64,000 nt of DNA from Algibacter lectus (GCF_900112395.1 NZ_FOLN01000004.1:62001-126000); one strand, 5' to 3'. Positions 8,415 through 17,283 are shown, numbered from the stretch's first letter. The notes: a model not told the origin generated them from the sequence alone. Program-made: numbers and translations.

Positions 8415-9362
8415 TTAATCTCTTCTAAGAATATAATCTGCAAAATAAGCTTTACTATCTAGTATTTTAGTTTCAAGATTAAAATCGGTTTTCTCGATTA
8501 TTTTCTCAATTAACGCATCATTATATTTTCTAGATATTTCAGTATGAATTTTTTCTCCTTCAGTAAAATTATAGGTTTTTCCGGTGGCATTAATCTCAAC
8601 AGTCTGATTAGCTGTGCTCACAATAAAGCTTTTGGCAACACCTTCAAGCTCATCATATTCTGGCTGATGTTTAAATTGATTAAGGTTAAAATCCCCTCCT
8701 AATTCATTATTAATTCTATCTAATAAATTAAGGTTAAATCTTTCCGTGATACCCTGACTATCATTATAAGCCGGAAGCACAACATGTCTCGCCTTTATTA
8801 AATCTACGCCTAACAAGAGTTTATCTCCAGCCTGTAAGTTAGACCCCAAGCTATATATGAAATCGGCAGCCATATCATCAGACATATTACCAATATTAGA
8901 CCCTAAAAACAATACTATTTTAGGTTTCTTACTCTCCTTTAAGGACGCTAAAACTTTAAAATAATCGCCTTCTTGAATTTGCACAGACAAATTTGGAAGC
9001 TCATTTTTTAAATCTTTTTCCAATAAATTCAATGCATTGGAAGAAATATCGATAGGAAAATAATCGAAATTATAATTTTGAGCATCTAAAGACCTAAGTA
9101 GTTCTTTTGTTTTTGTGCCATCTCCAGCTCCTAACTCTATCAACTCAAAATAAGATTCTGTTGAAACGCTAAAGGCTTCAATAAGCTCTTGAGTTTTATT
9201 CTGGAAAATATCTAACTCACATCGGGTTAGATAATATTCCGGTAGATTCATAATTTCTACAAAAAGCGCATCGCCTATCTTATCATAAAAATATTTTGAT
9301 GGTAATGTTTTACTATCTGCCTGTAATCCTTTATCGACTTCATTCTTAAAAACTTCTATCAT
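8415..9362 (-). CDS. egtD: L-histidine N-alpha-methyltransferase EgtD
   Basis: S-adenosylmethionine-dependent methyltransferase that trimethylates histidine to hercynine, the first step of ergothioneine synthesis. The 315-residue protein matches the EgtD family: N-terminal LPSKYFYDKIGDALFVEIMNLPEYYLTRCE, SAM-binding motif ELGAGDGTKTKELL (residues ~78-91), and downstream LFLGSNIGN. Length is usual for the family. It follows egtB with a 1-bp gap, so the two are translationally coupled. No egtA or EgtC/EgtE candidate is next to it, which leaves the sulfur donor and C-S lyase steps to genes elsewhere. Confidence 0.92.
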   Translation of the reverse strand: MIEVFKNEVDKGLQADSKTLPSKYFYDKIGDALFVEIMNLPEYYLTRCELDIFQNKTQELIEAFSVSTESYFELIELGAGDGTKTKELLRSLDAQNYNFDYFPIDISSNALNLLEKDLKNELPNLSVQIQEGDYFKVLASLKESKKPKIVLFLGSNIGNMSDDMAADFIYSLGSNLQAGDKLLLGVDLIKARHVVLPAYNDSQGITERFNLNLLDRINNELGGDFNLNQFKHQPEYDELEGVAKSFIVSTANQTVEINATGKTYNFTEGEKIHTEISRKYNDALIEKIIEKTDFNLETKILDSKAYFADYILRRD

Positions 9363-9363
9363 A

Positions 9364-10512
9364 TTACTTTACTAATCTTATTCCGGTAAACTGCCAGCGT
9401 TCCGAAGGATGAAAAAAATTGCGATACGTCTTTCTACTATGGTTTTGAGATGTCGCAACCGAAGCACCTCTTAATACCATTTTATTACTCATAAACTTCC
9501 CGTTGTACTCTCCAACAGCTCCATTCTCTTTTACAAAATTTGGGTAAGGCAAATAAGCACTACTGGTCCACTCCCAACGTTTGCCCCAATCTAACTTTTG
9601 GGCAGCAACTTCCCACTCAAACTCGGTTGGTAATCGCATACCTTTCCACTCAGCATAAGCATTGGCTTCGTAAAAGTTAATGTGGCTTAAAACAGCATTT
9701 TTATCTACCTTTTGCAACCCAGAAAGCGTATAAACATGCCATTCTCCATCTATTTGATGCCAATACATGGGTGCTTTAATTTGCTCTGCATTTACCCAAG
9801 CCCAACCTTCGTCTAACCAAAGATTAAAATCGGAATAACCACCAGCTTCCATAAAAGCCAGATAATCTCCATTGGTTACCAAAAAGTTATTTATTTCAAA
9901 ATCGGGTACATACACCTTATGCACACCTAATTCATTATCATAACAAAACCCACTGTCTTGATATCCTATTTTATAAACATCTGCTGATATTTTTACAGTA
10001 TCGACTGCAGTGTTTTTATCTTTTACTAAATTAAAATCTTTATTAAAAACAGGAAACAATGCATTGTGTGCAAGCATATACTTTACATCGGTAATTAGTA
10101 ATTCTTGATGTTGCTGTTCGTGATTTAGACCTAAATCCACTAAATCTAATAGTTTCTGTTTTGGATTGGTTTCAAAAAAATCCAACATATGCTTATCTAC
10201 ATAATCTCGGTAGGCAAAAATAGTATTCGTACTTGGGCGAGACATATTACCTCGGTTAGATTGCAATACTCGACTACCAACATTATTATAATAGCTATTG
10301 AATAAAAAATTGAAGTTTGAATCGTACTCAACATAACCATCAAGTTCTGCTTTTAATATAAAGGTTTCGAAAAACCAAGTGGTATGGGCCAAGTGCCATT
10401 TTGCAGGACTCGCAAATTTAACGACCTGAATAGCATAATCTTCTGGATGTAAATGACTGCAAAAATCTATAGTTTGCTGTCTAATACTTTGATACCTTTC
10501 GTTTATAATCAT
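9364..10512 (-). CDS. egtB: Ergothioneine biosynthesis sulfoxide synthase EgtB
   Basis: Non-heme iron enzyme that joins hercynine to a thiol (cysteine or gamma-glutamyl-cysteine) with oxygen. The N-terminal DinB-like domain carries the three-histidine iron site: His in WHLAHTTWFF (residues ~40-43) plus the HxxxH of HEQQHQE (H131, H135). The C-terminal half is a formylglycine-generating-enzyme/C-type lectin-like fold (FEINNFLVTNGDYLAF, MRLPTEFEWE, LRGASVATSQNHSRKTYRNFF). The 382-residue length fits EgtB rather than the longer OvoA, which has a fused methyltransferase; here the methyltransferase is the separate egtD. Thiol substrate class cannot be decided by eye. Confidence 0.92.
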   Translation of the reverse strand: MIINERYQSIRQQTIDFCSHLHPEDYAIQVVKFASPAKWHLAHTTWFFETFILKAELDGYVEYDSNFNFLFNSYYNNVGSRVLQSNRGNMSRPSTNTIFAYRDYVDKHMLDFFETNPKQKLLDLVDLGLNHEQQHQELLITDVKYMLAHNALFPVFNKDFNLVKDKNTAVDTVKISADVYKIGYQDSGFCYDNELGVHKVYVPDFEINNFLVTNGDYLAFMEAGGYSDFNLWLDEGWAWVNAEQIKAPMYWHQIDGEWHVYTLSGLQKVDKNAVLSHINFYEANAYAEWKGMRLPTEFEWEVAAQKLDWGKRWEWTSSAYLPYPNFVKENGAVGEYNGKFMSNKMVLRGASVATSQNHSRKTYRNFFHPSERWQFTGIRLVK

Positions 10513-10954
10513 AAATTTTATTAACGTGAAATTTGTATTATTCTACAGAGGTTAAATGACGTAACTTTTATCATAACTAGTCTCAATAAAACCCAAACAC
10601 TTACAGAAACAGCATAACTATGCCGAGTTTTTCTCTAAAAACATAATGTGTAACAGACCAAAAAAATGATGGAGTAAGTTGAGTTTTGAAGTTTTTCAAT
10701 TGATCTACAAGCACTTCAAAAACTTAACCTTTGAAGAAACCAAAATTGAAACCACTACAAATTTAATAGCGTAATTTACCTATGGAAACGTATCCATAAA
10801 ACCCTCTGCCTATAAAAATAGAATAAAATGAAACCAATTCCAAATCGTAAAAACCAGATTTACTTGGTTATCGCTTATTATAAGGAATGCCTGTGGAAAG
10901 CTATTATTTAATAACGGTAATTAAATATTAAAATAAAAAGCATGAGGTAATCTT
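10513..10954. other. Gene-free interval upstream of egtB
   Basis: 442 bp with no convincing gene. It holds imperfect inverted repeats: AGTTTTGAAG and CTTCAAAAACT around 10684-10730, and TATGGA-N6-TCCATA at 10781-10798. A 27-codon ATG frame at about 10828-10911 has no visible ribosome site or family match and is not called. The egtB promoter must lie here; no exact TAnnTTTG was found close to the start. Confidence 0.5.
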
Positions 10955-11284
10955 TTATAAATGCTCGGAAGGATCCCAATAAACCTTGTCTAAATTTTGA
11001 ATTTGATTATCGACAACCTCTATACCTTCACTTTCTAAAAGTTGTTGCATAAGGTTGGTTCCGTCAAAATGATGTTTACCAGTTAGTAAACCTTTTCTAT
11101 TTACCACGCGGTGGGCAGGAACATCTTTTCCGTGAGAACCATTCATGGCATAACCAACCACTCTAGAACTTCTTGCAGCTCCCAAATATTTGGCAATAGC
11201 TCCATAACTAGTAACACGGCCAAATGGAATTTGCTTTGCCACTTGGTAAACTTTATCGAAAAAATTTAGTGTTTCTGGTTTCAT
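10955..11284 (-). CDS. MGMT-family alkyltransferase-like protein (no acceptor cysteine)
   Basis: 109-residue protein with the DNA-binding half of O6-alkylguanine transferases: IPFGRVTSYGAIAKYLGAARSSRVVGYAMNG includes the helix-turn-helix and arginine finger. The active site motif PCHRV reads PAHRVVNRKG, so the methyl-accepting cysteine is alanine. Such alkyltransferase-like (ATL) proteins bind O6-alkylguanine and hand the lesion to nucleotide excision repair. It is the last gene of trmB-lysE-atl, two bases after lysE. Family assignment is clear; the repair role is by family knowledge. Confidence 0.88.
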   Translation of the reverse strand: MKPETLNFFDKVYQVAKQIPFGRVTSYGAIAKYLGAARSSRVVGYAMNGSHGKDVPAHRVVNRKGLLTGKHHFDGTNLMQQLLESEGIEVVDNQIQNLDKVYWDPSEHL

Positions 11285-11286
11285 AG

Positions 11287-11916
11287 TTATATTTCTCTAA
11301 TAATATTTATTAAAGTTACTATTGCAATAATACCAGTAATACTGCCAATAATGCGGTTCATATTTTTTTGAGACGTTAATGTTTTACTCTTTATTTTATC
11401 AAAAAAGAAAATGTACATGTAAAGGGTAACAAAAGTACCCATAGCTGCACCAGCAACATAAGAAATAATACTGGTTTGACTAAAATCTAACCACCCAAAA
11501 GATGCCAAAGTAATAGTCATGTAAGCTTGGTAAGGTATCGGGAATACATTTATACCGGATAAAAACAAACCTTGAAAAAAACGACTTCCTTTACTTCTAA
11601 TTTTGGGTTCTACCTGTTCCTTAGGTTCAGACTTAGCTATAAACAAGAAATAGATAGTAATTAAAACAAAAATAACGAACGCTACACGCTGTAACACATC
11701 TATTACATCGTGATTTTTACTTAAATAACGCGCAAAAATCGCTGCTATAGAAGTTTGAATAATTACAACAACACAGGCACCAATAGAAAACATAATACCC
11801 CGAACATGACCTTCTTTTAGACTAATTTTTGCGGCCGTCATGTTTAGTAATCCTGGCGGAATAACACCCACAAGCGCAAAAACCAACCCTAGAAAGAAGA
11901 TAAATGTAATATTCAA
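11287..11916 (-). CDS. LysE-family translocator
   Basis: 209-residue inner-membrane protein of the LysE/RhtB amino-acid exporter superfamily. It has about six hydrophobic segments, with the family-typical N-terminal FALVGVIPPGLLNMTAAKISLKEG (proline-glycine-proline loop) and a charged cytoplasmic loop (KSEPKEQVEPKIRSKGSR) at the centre. Substrate is unknown; amino-acid or small-metabolite export is the family role. It lies between trmB and the ATL gene with 2-bp gaps on each side, so it is cotranscribed with them, without an obvious functional link. Confidence 0.82.
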   Translation of the reverse strand: MNITFIFFLGLVFALVGVIPPGLLNMTAAKISLKEGHVRGIMFSIGACVVVIIQTSIAAIFARYLSKNHDVIDVLQRVAFVIFVLITIYFLFIAKSEPKEQVEPKIRSKGSRFFQGLFLSGINVFPIPYQAYMTITLASFGWLDFSQTSIISYVAGAAMGTFVTLYMYIFFFDKIKSKTLTSQKNMNRIIGSITGIIAIVTLINIIREI

Positions 11917-11918
11917 AA

Positions 11919-12593
11919 CTATTTGATTTTAAATTTAATATAGGTAATAGCCTTATTTTTCTCTAAGTATTGCGACTCATAAAAGGTTTGAATACTTGTT
12001 ACCTCTTCTGGGCTACCTTCTTGTTTGTAAACATTATGGTTGGCATACAACACTTCGTGACCTGCACCATGCAATAAACCAAGTGTGTAACCGTGCATAA
12101 ATTCGCTATCAGTTTTTAAATTCATAACACCGTCTGGTTTTAGAATTTGCTTGTAACGCTCTAAGAAAACAGCATTAGTCATGCGGTGTTTGGTACGCTT
12201 GTATTTTATTTGTGGATCTGGGAAAGTAATCCAAATTTCGTCTACTTCATTATTAGCAAAAGCGTGATCGATAAGTTCTATTTGCGTACGCAGAAAAGCC
12301 ACGTTAGGTATATTTTCTTCTGTAGCTGTTTTTGCGCCTCTCCAAAACCTAGCACCTTTAATATCGACACCTATAAAGTTTTTATTTGGATATTTTTGTG
12401 CTAATGCAACCGAATATTCTCCTTTTCCACAGCCTAATTCTAGAACTAATGGATTATCGTTTTTAAAAACCTTAGAACGCCATTCTCCCTTTAGACTAAA
12501 AGTTGACTCTACCAATTCTTCTCTTGATGGTTGAAACACGTTGGAAAAAGTTTCGTTTTCTCTAAATCGTTTCAGTTTATTTTTACTACCCAC
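11919..12593 (-). CDS. trmB: tRNA (guanine46-N7)-methyltransferase TrmB
   Basis: SAM-dependent enzyme forming m7G46 in the tRNA variable loop. The 224-residue protein shows the SAM motif VLELGCGKGEYSVALAQKYP (residues ~49-68), NFIGVDIKGARFWRGAKTA, and the family signature ITFPDPQIKYKRTKHRMTN in the catalytic region. Translation starts at GTG 12593 (GTG-GGT-AGT-AAA), since homologues begin with GSKNKLKRF and no ATG is available. First gene of a three-gene operon with lysE and atl. The structured element at 12691-12842 lies upstream in the divergent interval. Confidence 0.93.
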   Translation of the reverse strand: MGSKNKLKRFRENETFSNVFQPSREELVESTFSLKGEWRSKVFKNDNPLVLELGCGKGEYSVALAQKYPNKNFIGVDIKGARFWRGAKTATEENIPNVAFLRTQIELIDHAFANNEVDEIWITFPDPQIKYKRTKHRMTNAVFLERYKQILKPDGVMNLKTDSEFMHGYTLGLLHGAGHEVLYANHNVYKQEGSPEEVTSIQTFYESQYLEKNKAITYIKFKIK

Positions 12594-12690
12594 AGTATAT
12601 TAACTATTTGTTATTATTAGTTTTGAATTGGTAAAATTACGGAAATATACCCAAGTGTTTATATGCTTACCTTTGAATTTGCCGAAAAGT

Positions 12691-12842
12691 GCGTTAGGGA
12701 TTGATGCGGCATCCTTTTTTTGCTAGATTAAACTTAAAAAACCGACAATAACCACTTGGTTTGTCTGTAATTTAACAAAACCAACTTTATAAAGTTGCAT
12801 AAAAAAAGATATAGCGGAAAGCCCGATCCTTGTGGTAACGCC
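12691..12842 (+). ncRNA. Structured intergenic element, copy A (Flavobacteria-type RNA/repeat)
   Basis: Begins GCGTTAGGGATTGATGCGGC and ends AGCCCGATCCTTGTGGTAACGCC. The ends pair (GCGTTA with TAACGC), and inside them CTTTTTTT (12714-12721) pairs with AAAAAAAG (12801-12809). The central part holds a perfect 16-bp palindrome, caactttataaagttg (12782-12797). Copy B at 25315-25402 shares both termini and the AGCCCGA block but has an unrelated centre. It lies between the divergent trmB and glycosyltransferase genes. The pattern resembles a widespread flavobacterial element, possibly the Rfam Flavo-1 family; that name is a guess without a covariance search. Confidence 0.55.
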
Positions 12843-12874
12843 ATAATAAAAGCTTTTATTTAGAATTTTAATTG

Positions 12875-13930
12875 ATGAAAAAACGAATTTTAATTGCGCC
12901 GTTAAATTGGGGTTTAGGGCATGCTACGCGATGTATACCTATTATTAATGCATTAATTTTAAACAACTTCGAACCTATAATTGCTAGTGATGGCGTAGCT
13001 TTGGCTTTGTTAAAAAAGGAATTCCCTAATTTAAAATGCATTGAATTACCTGCATACAACGTAACGTACGCTAAAAACGGAAAGCATTTTAAGCTGAAAC
13101 TTATTAAAGATTCGCCTAAATTGATGCAAGCTATTAAGGCTGAAAAAAAAGCGACTAAAAACATTGTTGATTCTGAGGGTATTTCTGGGATTATATCGGA
13201 CAACCGATTGGGTGTTAGGAGTAAAAAAGTGCCATCTGTTTTTATTACGCATCAATTAAACGTTTTGAGTGGTAGCACGACTTGGCTAAGCACTAAAATG
13301 CATCAGAAAATTATTAATAAATTTGATGCCTGTTGGGTTCCCGATACACCGGGCGATATTAATTTAAGCGGAAAACTAGGCCATGTAAAACGTTTTGAAC
13401 TGCCTACAACTTACATTGGGCCATTAAGTCGTTTTACTAAACAGGAGACTGAAATTAAAAATGATGTTATGGTGCTAATCTCTGGTCCAGAACCACAACG
13501 GACCATGTTAGAAGAACGTCTTTTAAATGAATTGGAAGTTTTTAACGGCCAAGTAGTTTTTGTGAAAGGTGTAATGGAAAATGAGCAAACCAAGGAAGTA
13601 AAGGACAACATGACCATTTATAATTTTATGACATCGGCATTACTAGAAAAAACAATAAATGAAAGCGAATTGATTGTTTCTCGATCGGGTTACACCACCG
13701 TAATGGATTTAGCTAAACTAAATAAAAAAGCACTTTTTATACCTACACCAGGGCAGTTTGAACAAGAATATTTAGCAGAACGACTTAGTGATATGCGCTT
13801 GGTGCCAACTTGTAGTCAGGACGATTTTAACATAAAAGTGCTAGAAAACATTACCGGTTATGCTGGATTAAAAGCTTTTGATTTTGAAATCGACTTTAAA
13901 AAATTATTCAGCTTTTTCGAGGGTGAATGA
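12875..13930 (+). CDS. GT28/MurG-like glycosyltransferase
   Basis: 351-residue cytoplasmic GT-B glycosyltransferase. The N-terminal ILIAPLNWGLGHATRCIPI resembles the glycine-rich acceptor loop of MurG/diacylglycerol glucosyltransferases. The C-terminal nucleotide-sugar region includes ELIVSRSGYTTVMDLAKLNKKALFIPTPGQFEQEYLAE, with the GxG and the P-x-G-QxEQ motif used for UDP-sugar binding. Acceptor is unknown; a glycolipid or cell-envelope target is plausible. ATG at 12875 is used; a TTG one codon before is in frame. Its 3' end overlaps the convergent histidine kinase gene by 27 bp. Confidence 0.78.
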   Translation: MKKRILIAPLNWGLGHATRCIPIINALILNNFEPIIASDGVALALLKKEFPNLKCIELPAYNVTYAKNGKHFKLKLIKDSPKLMQAIKAEKKATKNIVDSEGISGIISDNRLGVRSKKVPSVFITHQLNVLSGSTTWLSTKMHQKIINKFDACWVPDTPGDINLSGKLGHVKRFELPTTYIGPLSRFTKQETEIKNDVMVLISGPEPQRTMLEERLLNELEVFNGQVVFVKGVMENEQTKEVKDNMTIYNFMTSALLEKTINESELIVSRSGYTTVMDLAKLNKKALFIPTPGQFEQEYLAERLSDMRLVPTCSQDDFNIKVLENITGYAGLKAFDFEIDFKKLFSFFEGE

Positions 13931-14950
13931 GAATTCACTACCCACACTGTATTCACTTTCAACATATATTTTTTCTTGGTGTGCCTCAATAATATGTTTT
14001 ACTATAGAAAGTCCAAGCCCAGAACCGCCTTCTTTTCTAGAACCTGTTTTATCAACTCTATAAAAACGCTCGAACAATCGTGGTAAATGTGCAGATGCAA
14101 TACCCTCGCCATTATCGGTTACCCGAACAATAATTTTGTTTTTTATTAAATTTTCGATACTAATTTCAGTAGTACCTTTTTCACTTCCGTATTTAATAGA
14201 ATTCACAATAAGGTTAATTAAAACCTGCTGAATGCGCTCTTTATCTGCCTTAACAAATATTGGCTTTTTATAATTCATATCGAAGGTTAACGTAATTTTC
14301 TTCTTTGCCGCTTTCATTTCCAGCATATCGAAAATTGTTTCTACCAACTCTACAATATTAAAAGTTTCTATTTTAAGTCTTAAATCTCCAACTTCCAATT
14401 TGGTAATCATATCCAAATCTTCCACAATATAACTTAAGCGTTCAATACCTTTACTGGCACGCTCTAAGTATTTTTCGCGAATTTCTTTGTTGTCCATTGC
14501 TCCATCAAGTAAGGTTAAAATGTAACCTTGTACTGTAAACAATGGCGTTTTTAACTCGTGAGACACATTTCCCAAAAACTCCTTTCGGTATTGTTCTCTA
14601 ACTTTAAGAGTTTCTATTTCTAACTTTTTATCGCGTGCAAATTTATCTATTTCTTGAGTAAGCGTGTGCATATCGGTAGTAATAGCACCTTTGGTAAGCT
14701 TTGCCGATTCTAGTAAAGTTAGATCGTCGTATATTTTTTTAACACGCCGATATATAAATCGCTCTACTCGATATTGAATAACAATAAAACAGAAAACATA
14801 GGTACTAATAGCAAGCACGGGAATTTCCCATAACTCAATATTAGAGAAGTAAAATAAAAAAACGCCCAATAAGAGCGTTATATATAAGGTAATATAAAAC
14901 GAAGTAACTCTCGCGAATCGATACGATTTTTTAAATTTAGTCTGTTTCAT
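13904..14950 (-). CDS. PhoR-like sensor histidine kinase
   Basis: 348-residue membrane histidine kinase. Two transmembrane helices (residues ~16-34 and ~42-58) with almost no periplasmic loop, then the HisKA H-box NVSHELKTPLF with phospho-accepting H131, an N-box QVLINLIVNSIKYG, and G-boxes VTDNGEGIA and GSGLGLSIVKHI. The minimal periplasmic loop suggests sensing within the membrane or through a partner, as for PhoR. It is the second gene of a pair with the upstream OmpR-type regulator, 6 bp apart. A role in phosphate response is inferred from similarity only; no pst genes are in view. Confidence 0.85.
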   Translation of the reverse strand: MKQTKFKKSYRFARVTSFYITLYITLLLGVFLFYFSNIELWEIPVLAISTYVFCFIVIQYRVERFIYRRVKKIYDDLTLLESAKLTKGAITTDMHTLTQEIDKFARDKKLEIETLKVREQYRKEFLGNVSHELKTPLFTVQGYILTLLDGAMDNKEIREKYLERASKGIERLSYIVEDLDMITKLEVGDLRLKIETFNIVELVETIFDMLEMKAAKKKITLTFDMNYKKPIFVKADKERIQQVLINLIVNSIKYGSEKGTTEISIENLIKNKIIVRVTDNGEGIASAHLPRLFERFYRVDKTGSRKEGGSGLGLSIVKHIIEAHQEKIYVESEYSVGSEFSFTLEKAE

Positions 14951-14956
14951 TACAAA

Positions 14957-15637
14957 TTAATCTACAAACTTATAACCTACACCTTTTACAGTTTTAAAGC
15001 TTTTATCACCTAGTTTTTCACGTAATTTTCTAATGTGCACATCAATAGTACGTCCGCCAACAACAACTTCATTACCCCAAACGGTATCTAATATTTCGTC
15101 GCGTTTAAAAACTTTTCCAGGTTTAGAAGCTAATAAAGAAAGTAATTCAAACTCCTTTCTTGGTAAAATAATTTCTTTCCCTTTAGAAGTGATTTTATAC
15201 TCGTCTCTATTAATAACTAAAGATCCAATTTTCAAGGTATCGGCAACATCTTCTTCCTTAAAACGACGAAGAAGCGCTTTTACTTTACTCACTAAAACTT
15301 TTGGTTTTATAGGCTTTGTAATATAATCGTCCGCACCAGCATCAAATCCTGCTACTTGAGAATAGTCTTCACCACGAGCTGTTAAAAAAGTCACGATAGT
15401 ATTTGCTAAATCGGGATGCTTTCTAATTAATTCACAAGCTTCAATACCATCCATTTCTGGCATCATAACATCTAGAATTATTAACTGTGGTAATTCTTTT
15501 TTTGCGATTTTAACACCTTCGGCGCCGTTTTCGGCTGTAAGCACCTGATAACCTTCACTTGATAAATTATAACCTACAATTTCTAAAATGTCCGGCTCAT
15601 CATCAACCAACAATATTTTAATGTCTTTTTTTTTCAT
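14957..15637 (-). CDS. OmpR/PhoB-family response regulator
   Basis: 226-residue DNA-binding response regulator. The receiver domain (residues 1-120) has acidic pocket DDE at 12-14, phospho-acceptor D56 in LIILDVMMPEMDG, a threonine in TFLTARG and the lysine in DDYITKPIKPK. The C-terminal winged-helix domain (~130-226) is of OmpR type (EFELLSLLASKPGKVFKRDEIL, RTIDVHIRKLREKLG). It precedes the cognate kinase gene by 6 bp and likely regulates envelope or phosphate genes; the target set is not visible here. Confidence 0.92.
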   Translation of the reverse strand: MKKKDIKILLVDDEPDILEIVGYNLSSEGYQVLTAENGAEGVKIAKKELPQLIILDVMMPEMDGIEACELIRKHPDLANTIVTFLTARGEDYSQVAGFDAGADDYITKPIKPKVLVSKVKALLRRFKEEDVADTLKIGSLVINRDEYKITSKGKEIILPRKEFELLSLLASKPGKVFKRDEILDTVWGNEVVVGGRTIDVHIRKLREKLGDKSFKTVKGVGYKFVD

Positions 15638-15780
15638 TTGTAAAGAAAATCTGTTTCTTGAAGTAAAGATAAAGCTAATAACATAATTTTATTAAAATTA
15701 AAAAATTAATAACACTAAGGTAACAATCGCGAAACAAATTGATAAACTTTATAACAAATTATAATAAAGTTAACTATTTT

Positions 15781-15814
15781 TTGGCATTAAAATTGTAGTA
15801 TTCATCTAACTTTG
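15781..15814 (+). promoter_or_regulatory. Bacteroidota promoter (-33 TTG and -7) for the T9SS-sorted protein
   Basis: TTG at 15781-15783 and TAACTTTG at 15807-15814 are separated by 23 bp, within the spacing seen for flavobacterial promoters. The start codon is 20 bp downstream of the -7 element. Confidence 0.55.
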
Positions 15815-15833
15815 AAATAACAAACGAGTAAAT

Positions 15834-16166
15834 ATGAAGAAACAATACTTTTTAATCTTTTTTACCATTATTTCTTTTTTTGCCATCCAGTCTATGGGTG
15901 CGCAAACCTCTAGCAATACAACACCTAAAATCGAAGGTTTAACCATTTACCCAAACCCGGTAAGTGCATACGATAATGAAGTTTCTATAGCATCAAAAAG
16001 CAACTTAACAAAAACGGTAAAGATTTTTAATGTGCTGGGAAAACAAGTACTTTCTGCCAGACTTATTGGTAAAACACTTAATATTTCAAAACTAAGTAAA
16101 GGGGTTTATATTTTACACATTACCGAAAATCAAGTGAGTGAAACTAGAAAACTGATTGTAAAATAA
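15834..16166 (+). CDS. Very short type IX secretion (T9SS) sorting-domain protein
   Basis: 110 residues: signal peptide (residues 1-24, ...FAIQSMGAQ), a linker of about a dozen residues, and then a type A T9SS C-terminal sorting domain that makes up the rest (GLTIYPNPVSAYDNEVSI, VKIFNVLGKQVL, LNISKLSKGVYILHI, ETRKLIVK). The YPNP motif and terminal KLIVK are diagnostic. Such domains normally end large exported enzymes or adhesins; here there is no cargo domain. The protein may be a small surface protein, a competitor for or reporter of the sorting machinery, or a relic. It has its own promoter and terminator. Confidence 0.85.
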   Translation: MKKQYFLIFFTIISFFAIQSMGAQTSSNTTPKIEGLTIYPNPVSAYDNEVSIASKSNLTKTVKIFNVLGKQVLSARLIGKTLNISKLSKGVYILHITENQVSETRKLIVK

Positions 16167-16190
16167 TTTTTTTGAACATATAAATATAAT

Positions 16191-16218
16191 AGCGCTACCA
16201 ATTGGTAGTGCTTTTTTA
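16191..16218 (+). terminator. Rho-independent terminator
   Basis: Stem AGCGCTACCAA / TTGGTAGTGCT with almost no loop, followed by a T-run, 25 bp after the T9SS-protein stop. Confidence 0.8.
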
Positions 16219-16302
16219 TTTTATCTACTTTTGTACTATAATATTTAGGCTACTAAAACTACTGAACCGTTTTATGCCTTTAATGACTATTGAAATCTAT
16301 TT

Positions 16303-17283
16303 ATGATCGATAAAAACGCCATTTTCAAAATAAAAACACCCGCTGAATTCGAAAGCTTAGCATTAGAAGTTTTTAAATTTCAGTTTGAAAACAATAGGGT
16401 GTATCGTTCATTTTGCGACCTATTATACATCCATCCAACAGATGTAAAAACAAGTAACGATATTCCTTTTTTACCTATTCAGTTTTTTAAAACTCGAGAT
16501 ATTTTAAGTACTAAAGATGCCGTTGAAACAACCTTTACTAGTTCTGGAACTACCGGAAGTGCGACGAGCAAACACCATGTTACCGATTTAAAGATCTACA
16601 AGCAGAGTTTTAATAAAGGTTTTGAACACTTTTATGGCAATATTGAAGATTATGTTATTCTTGGATTACTGCCGTCTTACTTAGAACGTGAAGGCTCGTC
16701 ATTAATATACATGGTCGATGCTATGATTTCGAAATCAAAACATGCTGAAAGTGGTTTTTATCTCGATAACATCTCCGAATTAAAAGACACCTTAATAAAG
16801 CTAGATGCTGAAGGCCAAAAAATATTACTTATAGGTGTTTCTTTTGCGTTGCTAGATTTAGTTGAAATGCATCAATTCAACTTAAAAAACACCGTAATCA
16901 TGGAAACAGGAGGTATGAAGGGCCGCCGAAAAGAATTGATTCGCGAAGAACTACACAAACAATTAAAAGCTGGTTTTGGCACAAAAGAAATCCATAGTGA
17001 ATATGGTATGACGGAATTATTAAGCCAAGCCTACTCGCAAGGTCATGGTGTATTTAAATGTCCAAGTTGGATGAAAGTCTTAACTCGAGACACCGAAGAT
17101 GCTTTAACTATAAACACCAGCGAAAAAGCGGGCGGAATTAACGTTATTGATTTAGCAAACATCAACTCTTGCTCCTTTATTGCAACCCAAGATTTAGGCC
17201 GTGTAAATCCAGATGGATCTTTTGAAGTTATTGGTCGTTTTGACAACTCTGATATTCGAGGTTGCAACTTAATGGTGTTATGA
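16303..17283 (+). CDS. LuxE/PaaK-like acyl-activating enzyme
   Basis: 326-residue member of the acyl-protein synthetase LuxE / phenylacetate-CoA ligase-like group. An ATP/AMP-binding P-loop is visible as TFTSSGTTGSATSKHHV (residues ~85-101), with downstream ILLIGVSFALLD, METGGMKGRRKE and IHSEYGMTELLSQAYS, the last resembling the adenylation motif with a YGMTE core. LuxE transfers fatty acyl groups to its own cysteine in luminous bacteria; homologues in Flavobacteriia are generally annotated as acyl transferases without known substrate. No luciferase or reductase genes are near. It stands alone between two terminators. Confidence 0.75.
   Translation: MIDKNAIFKIKTPAEFESLALEVFKFQFENNRVYRSFCDLLYIHPTDVKTSNDIPFLPIQFFKTRDILSTKDAVETTFTSSGTTGSATSKHHVTDLKIYKQSFNKGFEHFYGNIEDYVILGLLPSYLEREGSSLIYMVDAMISKSKHAESGFYLDNISELKDTLIKLDAEGQKILLIGVSFALLDLVEMHQFNLKNTVIMETGGMKGRRKELIREELHKQLKAGFGTKEIHSEYGMTELLSQAYSQGHGVFKCPSWMKVLTRDTEDALTINTSEKAGGINVIDLANINSCSFIATQDLGRVNPDGSFEVIGRFDNSDIRGCNLMVL

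Noticed and set aside
10828-10911. 27-codon ATG frame in the egtB upstream gap
   Set aside because: No ribosome-binding or promoter evidence and no recognised sequence; too short to claim.
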